The notes under the pieces: model-generated
Databases searched by the model: none
Told to the model about the DNA's origin: nothing
What the model saw: the letters and a program-made list of their open reading frames with translations, nothing else
Shown here: piece after piece, positions 21,956-36,799 of the stretch
How the letters are laid out: each line of letters starts with the position of its first letter
Numbering within the stretch: the first letter of the stretch is position 1
Assembly (NCBI GenBank): GCA_036898135.1
Contig: CM072519.1
Location: forward strand, 69,248,229-69,312,228
Length of the DNA: 64,000 nt
Source of the DNA: Oncomelania hupensis
Lineage: Eukaryota; Mollusca; Gastropoda; Littorinimorpha; Pomatiopsidae
Direction of reading: 5' to 3'
Translations under genes and position numbers: made by a program

Positions 21956-23038
21956 ATAGTGCAATTTCCCCTGCCGAGTTTAAGCATTTGTAAATACTCT
22001 CCGCTCGAGCCGCACGCCCGTTCCTTGCAAACAAGAGGATCCATGCAAAAACTCCTGTTCATGTTTCCCACCGGGGTTTAGTCCTATGCACTGTTACCAC
22101 AGATTTAGTGCACGTTAATCCTACGAATCCTCTGTGAAGTAGTGTAATGAACGTTGGCGGTTCTCAAGTGTATTGAAGTGCTTCTGAAAAGTGTGCAAAC
22201 ACGTCTTAAACTGATCCATGTCGAGTACGTGTCACACTATCCAAACCGGACATAAAAAACGGCTTTTATGAACATCTACATTCAAATTGCAATAGATTAA
22301 ACCCTGGCCTTACACCAAACTATGATCTCCTAAATATACATGTAGATTCAGTTTCTAATTGATTGTAAACATCCACTTTAACCTGTCATAAATTTGACTT
22401 CACAGATATATAGATTTATCTGTCAGTAAATAGAAGAAAGCGGTTTTCAACCACTTACTTCATGAACGATTACATTGTGATTATGACACATAAAAATCCC
22501 ACATACTCCTGATGGTAACAAGTTAAACTAGACAGCCTAAAATACAAATATTTTATCACCGAACTTTCCTGATCTACTGATTAATGTCAACATTGATTAA
22601 TGCGACATGTTATAAACGCCTACATTCAAAATGAGACTATTTCACACACACACACACACACACGCACGCACACGCACACGCAAACACACACACAGAGGCT
22701 AAGAGAACATATGTCAAGTCACCTTGTCCTGCATAACCCAATGGCCTTACCAAAAGATTCTGCACAGCAGGAGCCACCCAAGGCTAGGCTAACCAACAAA
22801 TGGAAGGTAGACAACCTCTCTCCCAAGCGTGAACCAGTCACCTCCCATTCCGCCATAGAAGAGTTGACAGATTGAAAACCCCATTTTGTCATGAATAAAC
22901 GCCCACACAAACATGCTTAGTGGGGTTAATGAGAGGCGGGATTTTGGATGTTGTTGAGAAGTAGGATTCATTACCGGGACTTTTGTTAGACTGAATATTT
23001 AGATGTTATAATGAACTGTAGATCCTTAAGTTGAGCCA
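21956..23038. other. Non-genic stretch
   Basis: Contains a (CA)n run at 22643-22694. The frames at 22719-22971 show no recognisable domain or splice context. Confidence 0.6.
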
Positions 23039-23416
<378 letters not shown>

Positions 23417-23644
23417 TAGGTAGATAGGTTGATACTGTTAGCATGTATAGAATTTGCAGTGCCTTGAGTGTGTGGGGTAGAGGCGGATTGGGGGGAGGGG
23501 GTGTTTTGTGGGTTTGTATGTCTTGGGAGTAACTTTTGGGGAGATGTGCGAGTGCTGGTGAGTTGGTCATGGCGTAGTTGGAAATGCAGGTGTAGGCTTT
23601 GTTACACACGGTTTTGGATTATTAGTGCATAATGCTGATTTTGG

Positions 23645-25485
23645 GTCTTCTTCTTCTTCCTGATAAGTAACCACGATCGTCATGTTGATCACTATGTTAC
23701 TATTAGGGATCTGCGCAAATATGAATTTAGGCACTGCTGATGGGTATGTGGGGGGTGGGGAAGGGGGGTTGGAGGGGAGGGAGATAGGGGGAGGGGGCGG
23801 GGCTGTTGTGGATCAGAGGTGGGCAGAGGTCCTTGACACAAATGTATCAAGAGTTGAGGCCTCTACCACTGACTGTGGTAAGCAGTTCCAGTCCTTAACA
23901 GTCCTCGGCAGGAATGAGGCCTGTTGGTACTGGGTGCGGCAGTTTATTTGGGAGTATTGCTGGTTGTGGCCACGGCGCTGTCGTGGTGGTGGGGGCTGAA
24001 GCTTTTCATTAAAGTTGACGCAAGAAAGTTCATGACGGATCTTGTATAGCATGGAAAGCCGAGAGAGTTTCCGCCTCTTCTCCAAGGAAGGCCACTGGAG
24101 GTGTTGTAGCATGTTCGACACGCTGGAGGTGTTATGATAGCGCCTCAGCACAAAGCGGGCAGCTCGACGTTGCACTTTTTCAATCTGGCTAATATTCTGT
24201 TGTTCATGGGGGTCCCATACTGTGGAGCAGTATTCCAGAATCGGTCTCACATACGCCTTGTAGGCAGTTTCTTTGATGTTTTGAGAGCTGACTTTTAGAT
24301 TCCTTTTCAGGAACCCCAGGGTTTTGTTGGCCTTTGCAGTGATGGAATTGATGTGTTCAGTCCAGCTCATGTTGCTAGTCAGCGTGACGCCCAAGTACTT
24401 GGCACTTGTGACCGCCTCGAGTGCATGGCCATGAAGCTGGTACTGCGTGTTGTGGGTCTTCCGGCTCCTGGTGACAGACAGCTTGTTGCACTTGCTGGGG
24501 TGGAAAGCCATGTCCCAGCGCTCCTCCCATTCTGTCAGCAGGTCGAGGTTACTTTGGAGCCGGGCTTCGTCAGCAGTGGACGATATCTTGTCATAGATGG
24601 CTGTGTCGTCAGCAAAAAAGCGGGAGGGTGAGGTAAGGGGATCAGGCAGGTCATTAATATACAGAAGAAACAGGCAGGGCCCGAGGACGCTGCCTTGGGG
24701 GACGCCTGACTTGACACTGATAGACTGGGACCTGACGCCATCCACAACGACTGCTTGGCTACGTCCGTCCAGGAAGTTTGCGACCCAGGCGTTGATGCTC
24801 CCACGGACACCGTAATAGTTCAGCTTGTGGACGAGGAGGGAGTGATTGACGCGGTCGAACGCTTTCGCGAAATCGAGGACCAGGACGTCAGTCTGCCTCC
24901 CTGCCGCTAAGTTGGTGATGAGCTCGTCTGAGAACTCGAGAAGTTGTGTTTCACAGGAGCGACGACCCCGGAAGCCGTGTTGCTGCTTGCAGAGGATGTC
25001 ATTCTGCTCTAGGTGTTTCATGATGCTACTGGTAAGGATGTGCTCCAGCACTTTGCAGCATACACTGGTCAGGGATATGGGTCTGTAGTTGGATGGTTCA
25101 TAGTGCTCCCCTTTCTTAAAAATTGGTGTAACGTTGGCCTCTTTCCAATCAGCTGGTAGTCTGCCGGTGTTGATGGAAGACTGGTAGATGATGGTGAGGA
25201 TGGGGGCAATGTCACCAGCAAGCTCCTTTAGCACTCTGGGTGTGATGTTATCAGGGCCCGGTGCCTTAGTGGGCTTCAGGTTGTGCAGGAGTTTCCTGAC
25301 TCCCTCAGCGCCGATGGTGATGTTGTCAATCACTGGGAAGTCCCTAGGTGGCATCCTACATTTGTGGTGGAACTCATCTGCAGTGTACTGTTTTCCCTTA
25401 CTGAATGCAGTCTGGAATTGCCTATTGAGGGCCTCTGCTTGTGCCGTGGGATCGGAATGGGTGAATTGGTTTTGATTATGAATTC
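23645..25485 (-). mobile_element. LINE-B, 5'-truncated CR1/Jockey-type element
   Basis: The coding frame extends from about 25485 on the minus strand to the stop at 23813, then a 3' untranslated region of about 165 bp ends in a (GAA)-type tail at 23647-23660. There is no endonuclease domain because the element is 5' truncated. The in-frame sequence upstream of the first Met (from NQNQFTHSD) belongs to the same polyprotein. Confidence 0.88.
23813..25354 (-). CDS. Non-LTR reverse transcriptase (LINE-B ORF2 fragment)
   Basis: An uninterrupted 513-codon frame, notable in this decayed neighbourhood. RT blocks in order: APGPDNI near 31-37, SNYRPISLTSV near 88-98, HGFRGRRSCETQ near 126-137, LDFAKAFDRVNH at 160-171 with catalytic D161, SGVPQGSVLGP near 216-226, and FADD at 247-250 with D249 and D250. 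The thumb (SAKYLGV) and the C-terminal WDPHEQQNISQIEKVQRRAARF and DWNCLP motifs follow. All three catalytic Asp residues are present. The product would copy its own RNA at a nicked target, but the endonuclease is missing. Assignment to CR1/Jockey is by motif character. The Met at 25354 is only the first in-frame Met; the true start lay upstream in the lost 5' part. Confidence 0.9.
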   Translation of the reverse strand: MPPRDFPVIDNITIGAEGVRKLLHNLKPTKAPGPDNITPRVLKELAGDIAPILTIIYQSSINTGRLPADWKEANVTPIFKKGEHYEPSNYRPISLTSVCCKVLEHILTSSIMKHLEQNDILCKQQHGFRGRRSCETQLLEFSDELITNLAAGRQTDVLVLDFAKAFDRVNHSLLVHKLNYYGVRGSINAWVANFLDGRSQAVVVDGVRSQSISVKSGVPQGSVLGPCLFLLYINDLPDPLTSPSRFFADDTAIYDKISSTADEARLQSNLDLLTEWEERWDMAFHPSKCNKLSVTRSRKTHNTQYQLHGHALEAVTSAKYLGVTLTSNMSWTEHINSITAKANKTLGFLKRNLKVSSQNIKETAYKAYVRPILEYCSTVWDPHEQQNISQIEKVQRRAARFVLRRYHNTSSVSNMLQHLQWPSLEKRRKLSRLSMLYKIRHELSCVNFNEKLQPPPPRQRRGHNQQYSQINCRTQYQQASFLPRTVKDWNCLPQSVVEASTLDTFVSRTSAHL

Positions 25486-25615
25486 AAAGTGACTGAGGAC
25501 AGTTTTAAGGAGTTATGGTAATTAAGATAGTTGTGAAAATGTTGTTTTTATTAGTGTGATTGGAATAGTTAAGTTTTGTTTGCCTGAAGTCCCACCCCCT
25601 CTTTTCCCGAAAATG

Positions 25616-25683
<68 letters not shown>

Positions 25684-25860
25684 CCTCTCTCTCTCTGTTT
25701 CTCTCCCTGTCTCTCTCTCTTTTTCTCTCCCTCTGACTTTGTGTCTGTGTCTTTGTCCCTCTGTCTCTGTGTGTGTGTCTCTCTCTCCCTCCCTCTGACT
25801 TTGCGTCTGTGTCTTTGTCTCTCTCTCTCTCTCTCTCTCTCTCTTCTTTTTTTTCTCCAC

Positions 25861-25913
<53 letters not shown>

Positions 25914-26127
25914 GTTGTGTCTTTAGGGTTAATAATAGAGTTGAGTTCATGTTCATTTGTTATATTATATGTGTAGTGTTTTGTAAATTATAGTCATGAA
26001 TTCTTATTTTATTAGAAAACACGCTTTGTACATTTATCACACGGACATAAAAATGCCCTGAAGAAGGTTATTAAAAACCGAATATTTGACAAATCAAATT
26101 GAGTGAATAAAATTTTGTCGATTTAAT

Positions 26128-26193
<66 letters not shown>

Positions 26194-26402
26194 GAGAGAA
26201 ACACTTGCAATAATTTTATGATTTAGTCCTCTTCCCCAAAATAAATTACAAAGAGAATCATAATTAGCTTCGTTATGACCCAAGTTGATGATTGATGATG
26301 ACATTAGCATTTTGATAGCTATGACGTCATATGTACACAGCGAAACTGCAGGCTTTGCCTTACCCCTTAGCCCCACCCACCTCTCGTAAAAGAGAGAGGG
26401 GG

Positions 26403-26470
<68 letters not shown>

Positions 26471-27041
26471 GATACTACGACAACATCTAAACCCCACTCA
26501 GCTGAACTGAACTCCATACGCAGAGTAAATAATCCAAAAGCAACTTAAACAGACCATCAATACAGAACGCCAAAATGATTCATCCATATATAATGTGCAG
26601 ACCAATACGAGGTCAACATAATCCACTGGCGGCGGTGACTGCACGCATAGTTAGAGGATTCGTAGCCAAAAGATTTAAAATAACGATCGCATGAATAAGT
26701 AGCCCTATATTATATTATTTGTCATATGATATGCATCCACGTGTGTTGTAAACAAGATCAGGTTTGCACAGACCAGTAACATTGGAGGTGTTGAATGCTG
26801 TCATGTAGCTTTACAAAACATACCGCTCAATAGTCCTACATTTAGCTATGCGGATGCGGTTTAAAATTACGGCCTGCTACAGGCTTACAATTTATTATTC
26901 TCAAAATATTACATAATAATATAATAATACTATAATAACATTAATGGTATAATATAAATAACACATGATACATAAAATCAAACACAAATAATGTAAACGT
27001 TTTCTGCCTTAGTTAAATGTTCGTAGTTGACTTGGTATAAT

Positions 27042-27089
<48 letters not shown>

Positions 27090-27452
27090 CAGATAACTGC
27101 TGGATTAATAGGAAAAGTAGGCTTACAATCAAACAGCTGTCTCGGCCTCTACTATGTCAACAACCTAGGTGTCTGACCACTTGGAAGATAGATATTGTAA
27201 CGTTAAATTAATGACAGCATCAAAAGAAAGTTGTTAGCAAGTTCAACCAAGATCAATGTATAATTTTCCTTGCCAAGCTTCCTCCAATCATTGGTTTGAG
27301 GCGTTCAGGTGCAAGCGACACCAACGAAGGAAATTGTAACTAAACAATAAATACAGAGAGAGAGAAAGAGAAAGTGGAGGGAAGGGGTCGAAATACAACA
27401 CACACCCATAACTTTATTGCAACCAAAACCGTTAATAAAAACAACTTTGTAA
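25486..27452. other. Microsatellite-rich stretch without genes
   Basis: Holds (CT)n at 25621-25680 and imperfect continuation to 25852, (GT)n at 25864-25911, (GA)n at 26130-26190 and 26409-26466, and (CA)n at 27043-27088. Between them I see no exon or transposon. Confidence 0.85.
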
Positions 27453-27464
27453 TAAACTCTGCTC
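27453..27464. repeat. Target-site duplication of LINE-A, left copy
   Basis: TAAACTCTGCTC, repeated exactly at 27947-27958. Confidence 0.9.
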
Positions 27465-27946
27465 CTATCCTATCCTATCCTATCCCATAACTCGTAGGGG
27501 CACCACAGATGATCGTTTAACCAGCGTACTCCATCTGTCCTGTCCTCAGCAGCCCTGATTGTTTCGCTCAGTGTCAAACCAGTCCATTCTCGAATGTTGT
27601 CCTCCCACCTCTTTTTCGGTCTCCCTCTTCTTCTACCTCCTTGCACTGTGCCTTGCAGAATGGTCTTTGCAAGACCTGATGATCAGGTGACGTGGCCGTA
27701 CCATCGGAGTTTCCGTTTCTTCACCACTGTGAGCAGGTCATCGTGTTGTCCAATGGCTTGTGTGATGGTCTGTCGGACTTCGTCGTTGGTGATGTGCTGG
27801 GTATAGGAAATGCCCAGAAGTCTTCTGTAGCACCTCATCTCCATGCTTTGTATTTTTCGTTGGAGATCTGCTGTGAGGGTCCATGTTTCGCAAGCGTATA
27901 GGAAGATGAAGATGACAAGGGAGCGCAGCAGCCTTACCTTACAATG
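27465..27946 (-). pseudogene. LINE-A 3' fragment with 12-bp target duplication
   Basis: 482 bp encoding on the minus strand, with changes, the C-terminal block ACETWTLTADLQ, MEMRCYRRLLGIS, QAIGQHDDLLT and KLRWYGHVT to KRWEDNIREWTGL. It ends in (TAGGA)n (CCTATCCTAT on the plus strand). TAAACTCTGCTC flanks both sides, so the 5' truncation happened at insertion by target-primed reverse transcription. Confidence 0.93.
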
Positions 27947-27958
27947 TAAACTCTGCTC

Positions 27959-31918
<3,960 letters not shown>

Positions 31919-32125
31919 TAATTAATTAATAAAAATAAATAATAATATTTTTGCAACGTCTTTTTATTTATTTATATTTCTACATAAATATCTAGAGATT
32001 AATAGATAATTCAGGTTTCAAATTTGACAAATCAAATTCAGAACAATAACATAAAGTAATAAAATTAATGTATACAAAAGAAAATCCAATATAAGACTAG
32101 GAGTGTACGAGAAAAAGCAGAAAGA

Positions 32126-32128
<3 letters not shown>

Positions 32129-32179
<51 letters not shown>

Positions 32180-32482
32180 AAGGTAAGGTAAGGTAAGATA
32201 ATGTAAAAGAAAATAAGAGACGATAAGATAAGAGAAGGTAAGATAAGAAAAGGTAAGGTAAAGTAATGTAAGGTAAGAGAAGAGAAGGTAAGGTAAGAGA
32301 AGGTAAGATAAGAAAAGGTAAGGAAAGGTAATGTAAGAGTATGTAAGAGAAGAGAAGGTAAGGTAAGAGAAGAGAAGGTAAGGTAAGATAAAATAAGGTA
32401 AGGTAAGAGAAAGTAAGGTAAGAGAAGGTAAGAGAAGGTAAGGTAGGAGAAAGTAAGGTAAGGTAAGGTAAGGTAAGGTAAG
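32129..32482. repeat. (GA)n followed by a 305-bp (GGTAA)n-type array
   Basis: GA run to 32174, then GGTAA pentamers with many GGTAAGA and GAGAA variants to 32482, directly abutting a LINE-A fragment. On the minus strand the array is (TTACC)n and lies on the 3' side of that fragment. Confidence 0.95.
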
Positions 32483-32489
32483 AGTAGGC

Positions 32490-32720
32490 TCTGGAGGTAG
32501 TGTCAAGCCTCTGTACCAGCTGTTCAAGTTCTTGTTGCTCTCCAGCCAATCCATCATTGTCATCCGCAAAACGGAGGTTTGAGATTGCTCTACCCCCTAT
32601 GCTGACTGTGCCTTCGTGATCTGCAAGCGCAACTGACATGATGCGCTCTAGGAAGATGTTGAAGAGTGTTGGAGAGAGAAGGCATCGTTAACGCACACCA
32701 ATCGGTGTGCGTCAAGGAAT
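32490..32720 (-). pseudogene. LINE-A internal fragment with inverted junction
   Basis: The minus strand encodes LERIMSVALADHEGTVSIGG, ISNLRFADDNDGLAGEQQ and QLVQRLDTTSRA, i.e. the RT block around the FADD active site, with DD retained. At its 5' side (32692-32713) the sequence is a perfect 9-bp-arm palindrome (ACGCACACC, AATC loop, GGTGTGCGT): the segment normally read once is followed by its own inverse. The 3' side stops in an internal LINE position and goes into the (TTACC)n array. Confidence 0.9.
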
Positions 32721-33870
32721 CATAAATCAGACGGCCGTTATCACAAAAAAATCTTCCCTTTACGAAACCTGTTAGGGTCTCCTTTACAAGCTTATTGTAA
32801 AGAACGTGAATTGTCCCGTTCTCAGTAGTATTTGTATTTTTAGAGTGTGAGTTAATTTTTTTAATAAATATATGTTATGTTATTATTTTCATTGGCCGAA
32901 ATTGTTGAACCAATGGAATAATGAATAGCTGTCAGGTCAGGGCAATTGGAGGTCACTCGAGTGTTGTGTTCTAAGGTGTGAGGTTGCAGAGTCAGTGTGT
33001 CTGGCCAGGAACAAAAAAATAAAGAGAGAATATCAACAATGTTTTAACAATGCACCAACTAACCTCTGTCGCAGGCCTATAGATGAGAGTTGCGCAGGTG
33101 AAGTAAGCAGGTGAAGTAAGCAGAATAAGTACCCCACGGTCTAAGGCATCACCACAAGTCGTTAACCCGCATTGCACGAGGAACAAACTAATATTAACGC
33201 CCACAATATATCGTCTGTCGCCACAGAAGCTTAGTGTGTGTGACAAAACGTACATTTGTCTTTCTAACATCAAACGGGTGTGACCGATGTCTGCAGTACT
33301 GGATATCGCCATTTTCAAGCACACCTGTTATAACAACGTGTCGCGTCGTGACCGAGAGTGCACCTGTTGTCTGGAAATCACTTCCGTCTACTGAGTGAAC
33401 TTGTCAGCAGATGGGGAAAGAACTTATAATTCGCACCACTGATAAAATATAAAGCGTAGGCTATAATAAACTACTGGGAGGTGATACTGGTAAGGGTGAG
33501 AGTGATGGAGTGAAATGGACTGTAGGATGCTAAGAACAGGATGAGGATGATGGTGAGGATGATGAAGACAACGACGACAGTAAATATATGTGGAGAAGCA
33601 GATATTTAACTGTCAACTGCGAAGAGAAGGAAAAAACTTGCATACATACATACTATTACATAAAGAATGAAAGAAAGCAAGAAAGAAGAATGAGCTCAAT
33701 GAGGAGAGAGTTCAAGTGAGATGAATAAAGAGGCCCACCAGCAGCAACCTCAACTACAACCAAACAGACAACACAACAGCATTTACCACATCCTCTACTC
33801 CACCCTCACCCCTTTGCCACCCCCATCATCTTCACGCCCTCATCCCCACCCCTAACCCCCAACAAACGCC
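32721..33870. other. Non-genic stretch
   Basis: No exon supported. A minus-strand frame at 32992-33324 has no recognisable domain. Short AGGTGAAGTAAGC duplication at 33098-33123. Confidence 0.55.
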
Positions 33871-33879
33871 CAACTGCCA

Positions 33880-34176
33880 AAAAAAAAGGTAAGGTAAAGG
33901 TTGTCCCATAGCCTTGTGGCCGTAGGGGAGCGTGATGTTGGAGATCACACTTATCTTGGGCAAGCGTAATGAGGGTGATGCCCATCTCTCTCCCTCGCTG
34001 CTTTACCTTCCCCACCCTTAAGAGAGTAGGTACCCAGTCACAGTTGAGTCAACTGGGGGCGTTGTTATTTGTCGCTTCACGGTTTGCGGTCACCCATCCA
34101 AGAGCTAACCGCACTGGACGGTGCTTAACTTGCGACACAGTAGCGAGTGCTCCAACCACTGCGCTATCCGATACCA
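33880..34176 (-). mobile_element. tRNA/5S-headed SINE, copy 1
   Basis: 297 bp flanked by CAACTGCCA at 33871-33879 and 34177-34185. On the minus strand it begins with a tRNA-like A box (TAGCGCAGTGGTTGGAGC), followed by a block close to 5S rRNA (AAGTTAAGCACC, GGTTAGCTCTTGGATGGG, GACCGC). A body of about 190 bp follows, and a tail of TTTACC/TTACC units ends in poly-T. Homologous copies are at 38409 and 46718. Confidence 0.9.
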
Positions 34177-34248
34177 CAACTGCCACATGCACTGTCACAT
34201 CTCCCACGCCTAAACGCACATCCCTCCTTTAAACTAAACAACACTGAC

Positions 34249-34440
34249 CTCTTTTCTGATAGTCTCCAACAGCCGTACAGACGGAGAGAGGAACTCGCTA
34301 AGAAAATGTCCGACGTTGCCTGCGTAGTGCGTGACCAAGACGTCCTTGGCTTGGACACAGGCCGTGTCTGTGGCTTGACCGTACAGTCCAAACAGCCGTG
34401 TGCGTAACTCCTCATCCATGTCGGCTTCTGACTCCGAGTC
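34249..34440 (-). CDS. Internal exon (exon 2) of an unidentified host gene
   Basis: A 192-bp, 64-codon exon in phase 0 at both ends. The minus strand shows a pyrimidine-rich acceptor (TTTCCTTGCTCACCCACAG) before GAC, and the donor GAG|GTCAGT after it. The peptide starts acidic (DSESEADMDEEL) and continues LFGLYGQATDTACVQAKDVL and HYAGNVGHFLSEFLSP, then RLLETIRKE; it looks helical and amphipathic. Base composition is balanced and it is not part of any repeat in the window. It joins in frame to the exon at 51030-51167, which ends in a similarly acidic stretch (GDESDDSL). I do not recognise the family. No third exon was found; the rest may lie to the left or beyond the window. Confidence 0.72.
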
Positions 34441-34519
34441 CTGTGGGTGAGCAAGGAAATATACATTTAATTAATAACATTTTAACCTTCGCCCGACCCC
34501 GCATTTGACTTTGCATGAC

Positions 34520-34945
34520 ATTACATTACATTATTATTGCTTTAGGTACAGCGGACTCTTCCGAGCCAAATCAGGACCAGTATAGCCGAATCAGGACCAC
34601 AAAATCAAGACTACAACTTCGCTGAAAGAGGACTCGCCCCTGATCCGCATAAAAGATCTGCCGAAACAACCCTCGTGGCGACACTGAACGCACTTCACCA
34701 GCCGGTCACTTTATAATAAAGACATCCTACGCAGGGGACGCTGAGGCTATACTCTAATTTAGCGAACCCCCGTTTAAAAAAAAACAAAATAGAATATAAA
34801 CATCATAATAAAATATCAACAAAACACATACATATAAAATGCCTATATTGCCAAATAATAACATCATAGGACCACCCGGCAGAAAGCGTCCAATATTTCC
34901 AAGCTGATCCAACAGACCTCACACACAAATGAGGAGTCTTTGCAT
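34520..34945 (-). mobile_element. 579-bp retroposon family, 5'-truncated older copy
   Basis: Aligns with the 3' two thirds of the elements at 45669-46247 and 62026-62604 (shared GCATAAAAGATCTGC, CAACAAAACACATACATATA, GTCCAATAT). The (TAATG)n tail on the minus strand lies at 34518-34533. It has an insertion near 34580-34640 relative to the others and stops before their 5' third. Confidence 0.85.
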
Positions 34946-34949
34946 AACC

Positions 34950-35110
34950 GACGAAGCGGGTCCTCCACGAGCCATGCGTTTTATAGAGCCCTAAACATGA
35001 CTGTATATTCTTCAATCGATGATACGAGTCTTCCACGACCAATAGGTTATATAGTGCCCTCGAGTTGTTTATTCTGCAACCGATGATGCGGGTCATCCAT
35101 GACGCATACT
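34950..35110. repeat. Degenerate tandem repeat, 3 units of about 60-67 bp
   Basis: Three related segments share CGATGATGCGGGTC-TCCA-GA and TATAGAGCCCT-like phrases, beginning near 34952, 35018 and 35080. Strongly diverged and non-coding. Confidence 0.55.
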
Positions 35111-35334
35111 CTATAACTGGAAGAAAGTGTCATATTATGCATTTCCAAGTTGTTTCCGACAAAAATGGCAGCCCAAGGAGAGTGTGTGACTCCTCTTCTT
35201 GCGTTGAACCGCCACAATCAAACCGTTGTATCATTTGCTCACAGACTATACCCAGACGGAAAACTCCCATCATTTTGCGTTGACTTTTTCAAGAGTTGCG
35301 TCCCTTGAAAATGGGTTGATTAAGAGTGATAGTG

Positions 35335-35935
35335 TGTTACGTTGAAACGCGAATGGTAGTATGTCTGAAACGCGCACGATAGATCTAATCGTTTCGTTTT
35401 GCAAAGTATTCAATAATAGAGTTTATTTACCTTTGATTTGAGTTTGCGTTGTGGTTAGAGGAAGCTTTGTATAACGTTGATAATTTTCGTTGGTCGATAT
35501 TATTGGAGAATTCTCTAGACTTGCGTGTTTACTGTCGATAGAAACTTCCCGGTAATTGTAGAAGTTTGAGAACGTTCCTGGAATGTGAAAGAAGATGTTT
35601 GACGTATGTCAATGATGACGAAGTCTAAAGCGATTGGTTAAATTGCGTCATACTCGATTGTTCCAAGGTGTTGTGGGGATGAGAAAGGCTATATATGTGC
35701 CACACTGTTTCAAAAAGAGAGTGTTGTTGTAAAAGTGTGAAAAGGCGATTGTATGCAGTTGTTGATGTGTGCTGAATAAAAGTGGAAAACTTCATACGTC
35801 GACTCTGTGACTTGTATGCTGACTGAACGGGTTGCGTGGATAAACGAATCCGATTTTACACCTATCAGGAGAATTCAAGCATTGGGGCTGAATCAACTAC
35901 TGATAGAAAAACACCAACATCAATCGAGTGTAACA
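35335..35935 (+). mobile_element. Solo LTR, family S, copy 1
   Basis: 601 bp with ends TGTTACG and GTAACA, flanked by TAGTG at 35330-35334 and 35936-35940. It contains a TATATAT box near 35691 and AATAAA near 35775, in the order expected of an LTR promoter and poly-A signal on the plus strand. No internal element sequence is attached, so it is a solo LTR. Confidence 0.93.
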
Positions 35936-35940
35936 TAGTG

Positions 35941-36398
35941 GCGGCTGTGAAAGTGAAGCGCAGAGCAGGAGAGGATCACTGTATGGCACCGCAACAATGT
36001 GGACACTGTCAGTTGCAAAGATAACTCTTTATTTAGTTACCCGCTCACGGAAACAAGTTATGCGTAATAATTACGTATAACTGCATGCTATTTGCAAAAA
36101 TATTTTATCTGTGCAAAAAGCCTCGCACACAAGAAAAAATGTGGATTAACTCCTTTGACAGTTTTAAAAATTCCTTTTTACAGTAATGTTTTTAAAACAA
36201 AAATGGCCAGATTTGTTTCAAAAATAAAGAAATAAAAATTGAGGCGTTGCTGCTTCATTTAGCTTTTCCCCAAACACAAAATGCTGATGTTTGCAATCCA
36301 AAATGTAGCAAAGCACAAACTCATACACAGTATCTTGAAAAATGTCTGTCTATGTTTACTCAATGTACGGAAGCCGTAAATAGTTTAGTTTGAGACCA
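35941..36398. other. Non-genic AT-rich stretch
   Basis: Nothing recognised between the two solo LTRs. Confidence 0.65.
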
Positions 36399-36406
36399 TG
36401 TTACAC

Positions 36407-36456
<50 letters not shown>

Positions 36457-36799
36457 TAATCAGTAGTTGATTCAGCCCCGATGCTTGAATCCTGATAGGT
36501 GTAACTCAGATTCGTTTATCCACGCAAACTGTTCAGTTGTATGAAGTTTTCCAACTTTATTCAGCGTACATCAACAACTGCATACAATCGCTTAATCGCT
36601 TTTTCCACTTTCCACTTTTTGAACTATCAACTAACTTTTTTGAAACAGTGCGCACTTATATAATCTCTCTATACTCTAAAGAATATTCGAACATTCCAGC
36701 GTGAAGCAATTACAGCCAATCATAATAAAACACGTCACCGGAACTATGCACTATCTTACGTCATATAACTTTATTTAGGTTAGAAGAATCTCTTAGCTA

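Noticed and set aside
32018..32639. Leu/Tyr/Pro-rich membrane-like protein across the (GGTAA)n array
   Set aside because: Pentamer repeat translation fused to the LINE-A fragment frame; the hydrophobicity is an artefact.
35065..35283. 72-codon plus-strand frame with several Cys, suggesting a zinc-binding peptide
   Set aside because: Overlaps the degenerate repeats before the solo LTR; Cys spacing fits no known motif and nothing supports expression.
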